Shown here in pieces: positions 15,667 through 16,769 of a stretch of DNA of 16,769 bases. The notes beneath the pieces are model-generated. The model was not told the DNA's origin. It saw nothing but the letters and a program-made list of their open reading frames with translations, and ran no database searches. Numbering within the stretch: the first letter of the stretch is position 1; each line of letters begins with the position of its first letter. The stretch is from Bacillota bacterium. Lineage in GTDB: Bacteria; Bacillota_A; Clostridia; Lachnospirales; WQUN01. The stretch lies in assembly GCA_009786175.1 (NCBI GenBank), contig WQTQ01000186.1, positions 1 through 16,769 of the forward strand. Direction: 5' to 3'. The position numbers were made by a program, and so were the translations under genes.

Positions 15667-16769
15667 ATGAAACGCAAGTACTATCTGACAGTAGTCATTG
15701 CCATGGCCGCCATTTGCGGCATATCTCTATTTTTATGGTTTAGTCAACACCGCCCACAATCAGAAGCACATATACCGGGGGCAAATAAGCTACAGCGTGT
15801 CTTAACAATACGGGGCAGAGATTACCATGCACGCATTATCCGTCAAGCGGCGGCGGCAATGCAGGCAGACTGGGAAAAGCGAAACATGCCATATGAGTTT
15901 TACGCGGAAATAGAGTATTACGGCCTGGGCAGTTTGTTTGATGACAATACTCGCTTCCAAACCGGACTTATGGCAGGTGTAGCTCAAGACATATTTATGT
16001 TTGATCCTTTCTTGCACTGTTTTCACGCATTAATTAATTCCGGGTTTTTGCAAGATATTTACCCGTTAATAGACGCATGCCCCACTACGGGGCGGGACAG
16101 TTTTTATGCCAATGCGCTGGATGCATTTGCAATTAACGGCGGTTTATACATACTTCCTACAAGCTTTGGCATTAACTACGTTGGGGTTAATGTAAACCTG
16201 CCGGAGGAATTTCTAAGCCGTTTTACACAAAAATACACTGTAACACTCCGGGAAATGATAGAATTTTATTTAGATTTGAAGCATTACCACGGTAACGAAT
16301 TTGGCCATTTTAAAATAATCGCCGGTTGTGGACATATGACACACCACAACCGTGTATTGCAAACATTTTTTAATGATTATGTAGACTTTAACACACGTAC
16401 CGCGGACCTTATGAATCCGGGGTTTATGGAATTATTGGAACTGCTGGGCAGGCTTGGCCCGCAGCAGTTTCCTTACACACTAAATTGGCTTATTGGCGGT
16501 GAAGATTTACAGGAATGGGAACAATCCTTTATATTTCATACTGTGGGCAGGGGCTTAGGGCCATTTACCGCACTGTTTGAACCGGTTGCACCAAGCTTTA
16601 TCCATTATATCCCACTTGTGGACGAACAAGGGCGGTTATTAATAGACACCCCGGGTGAACAAGGGCAAGTATGGTCCGGCATTTGTATTTCCACACGTGC
16701 AGACGGGGCTTTGGCATGGGAATTTACTACCCACCTGATTTACGCCTTCGCAAACCCAATTCCGCCACA
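15667..16769 (+). CDS. Extracellular solute-binding-protein-like protein (3' end outside window)
   Basis: An open frame runs from ATG 15667 to the window end (367 codons visible). AAGGAAGG upstream (15648-15655) is an acceptable ribosome binding site. The N-terminus is a hydrophobic signal/anchor (about residues 6-25). Beyond residue 45 the pattern fits ABC-transporter sugar-binding (SBP family 1/8) proteins: LTIRGRDYHARIIRQAAAAM, then GLMAGVAQDIFMFDP, then GFLQDIYPLIDA, then INGGLYILPTSFGINYVGVN. Such proteins bind an oligosaccharide or similar ligand outside the cell and hand it to a permease; no permease genes are in the window. A typical lipobox is absent (the only early cysteine follows AAI), so it may be anchored by its N-terminal helix. 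The family is likely and the ligand unknown. Confidence 0.72.
   Translation, partial: MKRKYYLTVVIAMAAICGISLFLWFSQHRPQSEAHIPGANKLQRVLTIRGRDYHARIIRQAAAAMQADWEKRNMPYEFYAEIEYYGLGSLFDDNTRFQTGLMAGVAQDIFMFDPFLHCFHALINSGFLQDIYPLIDACPTTGRDSFYANALDAFAINGGLYILPTSFGINYVGVNVNLPEEFLSRFTQKYTVTLREMIEFYLDLKHYHGNEFGHFKIIAGCGHMTHHNRVLQTFFNDYVDFNTRTADLMNPGFMELLELLGRLGPQQFPYTLNWLIGGEDLQEWEQSFIFHTVGRGLGPFTALFEPVAPSFIHYIPLVDEQGRLLIDTPGEQGQVWSGICISTRADGALAWEFTTHLIYAFANPIPP

Overview
The window looks like a chromosomal segment of a low-to-medium GC Firmicute, most likely an uncultured member of the Clostridia (Lachnospirales-like). The grounds are strong AGGAGG-type ribosome binding sites, tightly coupled ATGA/TAATG gene junctions, a Gram-positive style secreted enzyme, an RHS wall-type toxin, and an operon of GPDPase-like membrane protein, DUF4129, DUF4350, MoxR, DUF58 and RDD proteins typical of clostridia. 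The genus cannot be fixed from the sequence. No rRNA, tRNA, CRISPR array, transposase or integrase was found.

Layout. (1) 2-1659: the 3' end of an RHS-repeat polymorphic toxin whose C-terminal tip is a zinc metallopeptidase of the M91 (NleD/HopH1-like) type, followed 20 bases later by a small lipoprotein that is a candidate immunity or accessory protein. (2) 1660-2279: a gene-poor stretch with a relic of a copper-amine-oxidase-like (stalk) domain, a 19-bp perfect inverted repeat, and a 150-base nested fold-back element. (3) 2280-7652 on the minus strand: an 1,790-residue secreted protein with two GH8 glycoside hydrolase domains, each with its likely catalytic residues, two InlB/Flg_new-like beta modules and two nearly identical 120-residue modules of unknown function. 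(4) 7653-7866: a divergent promoter region. (5) 7867-8469: a NarL/LuxR-type response regulator with no histidine kinase nearby.

(6) 8528-14562: a seven-gene co-directional block. The first six genes (GPDPase-like membrane protein, DUF4129, DUF4350, MoxR AAA+ ATPase, DUF58, RDD) form a classic MoxR/DUF58 membrane-associated module, probably a chaperone-like system acting on envelope proteins. The seventh, a SAM methyltransferase, is translationally coupled to the RDD gene and is an unusual partner. (7) 14569-15645: a 20-bp palindrome sharing a 17-base unit with the inverted repeat near base 2,000, then a HipA-family kinase gene broken by an internal deletion with a frame change. (8) 15667 to the end: the 5' part of an extracellular solute-binding-protein-like gene.

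How it fits together: the GH8 enzyme and the divergently transcribed response regulator share a short control region, so the regulator may control the enzyme, though it may equally control the downstream module. Nothing here is clearly an undescribed defence or mobile system. The strongest unexplained elements are the repeated 120-residue modules, the shared TGATATCA palindromes, the fold-back element, and the toxin/lipoprotein pair.
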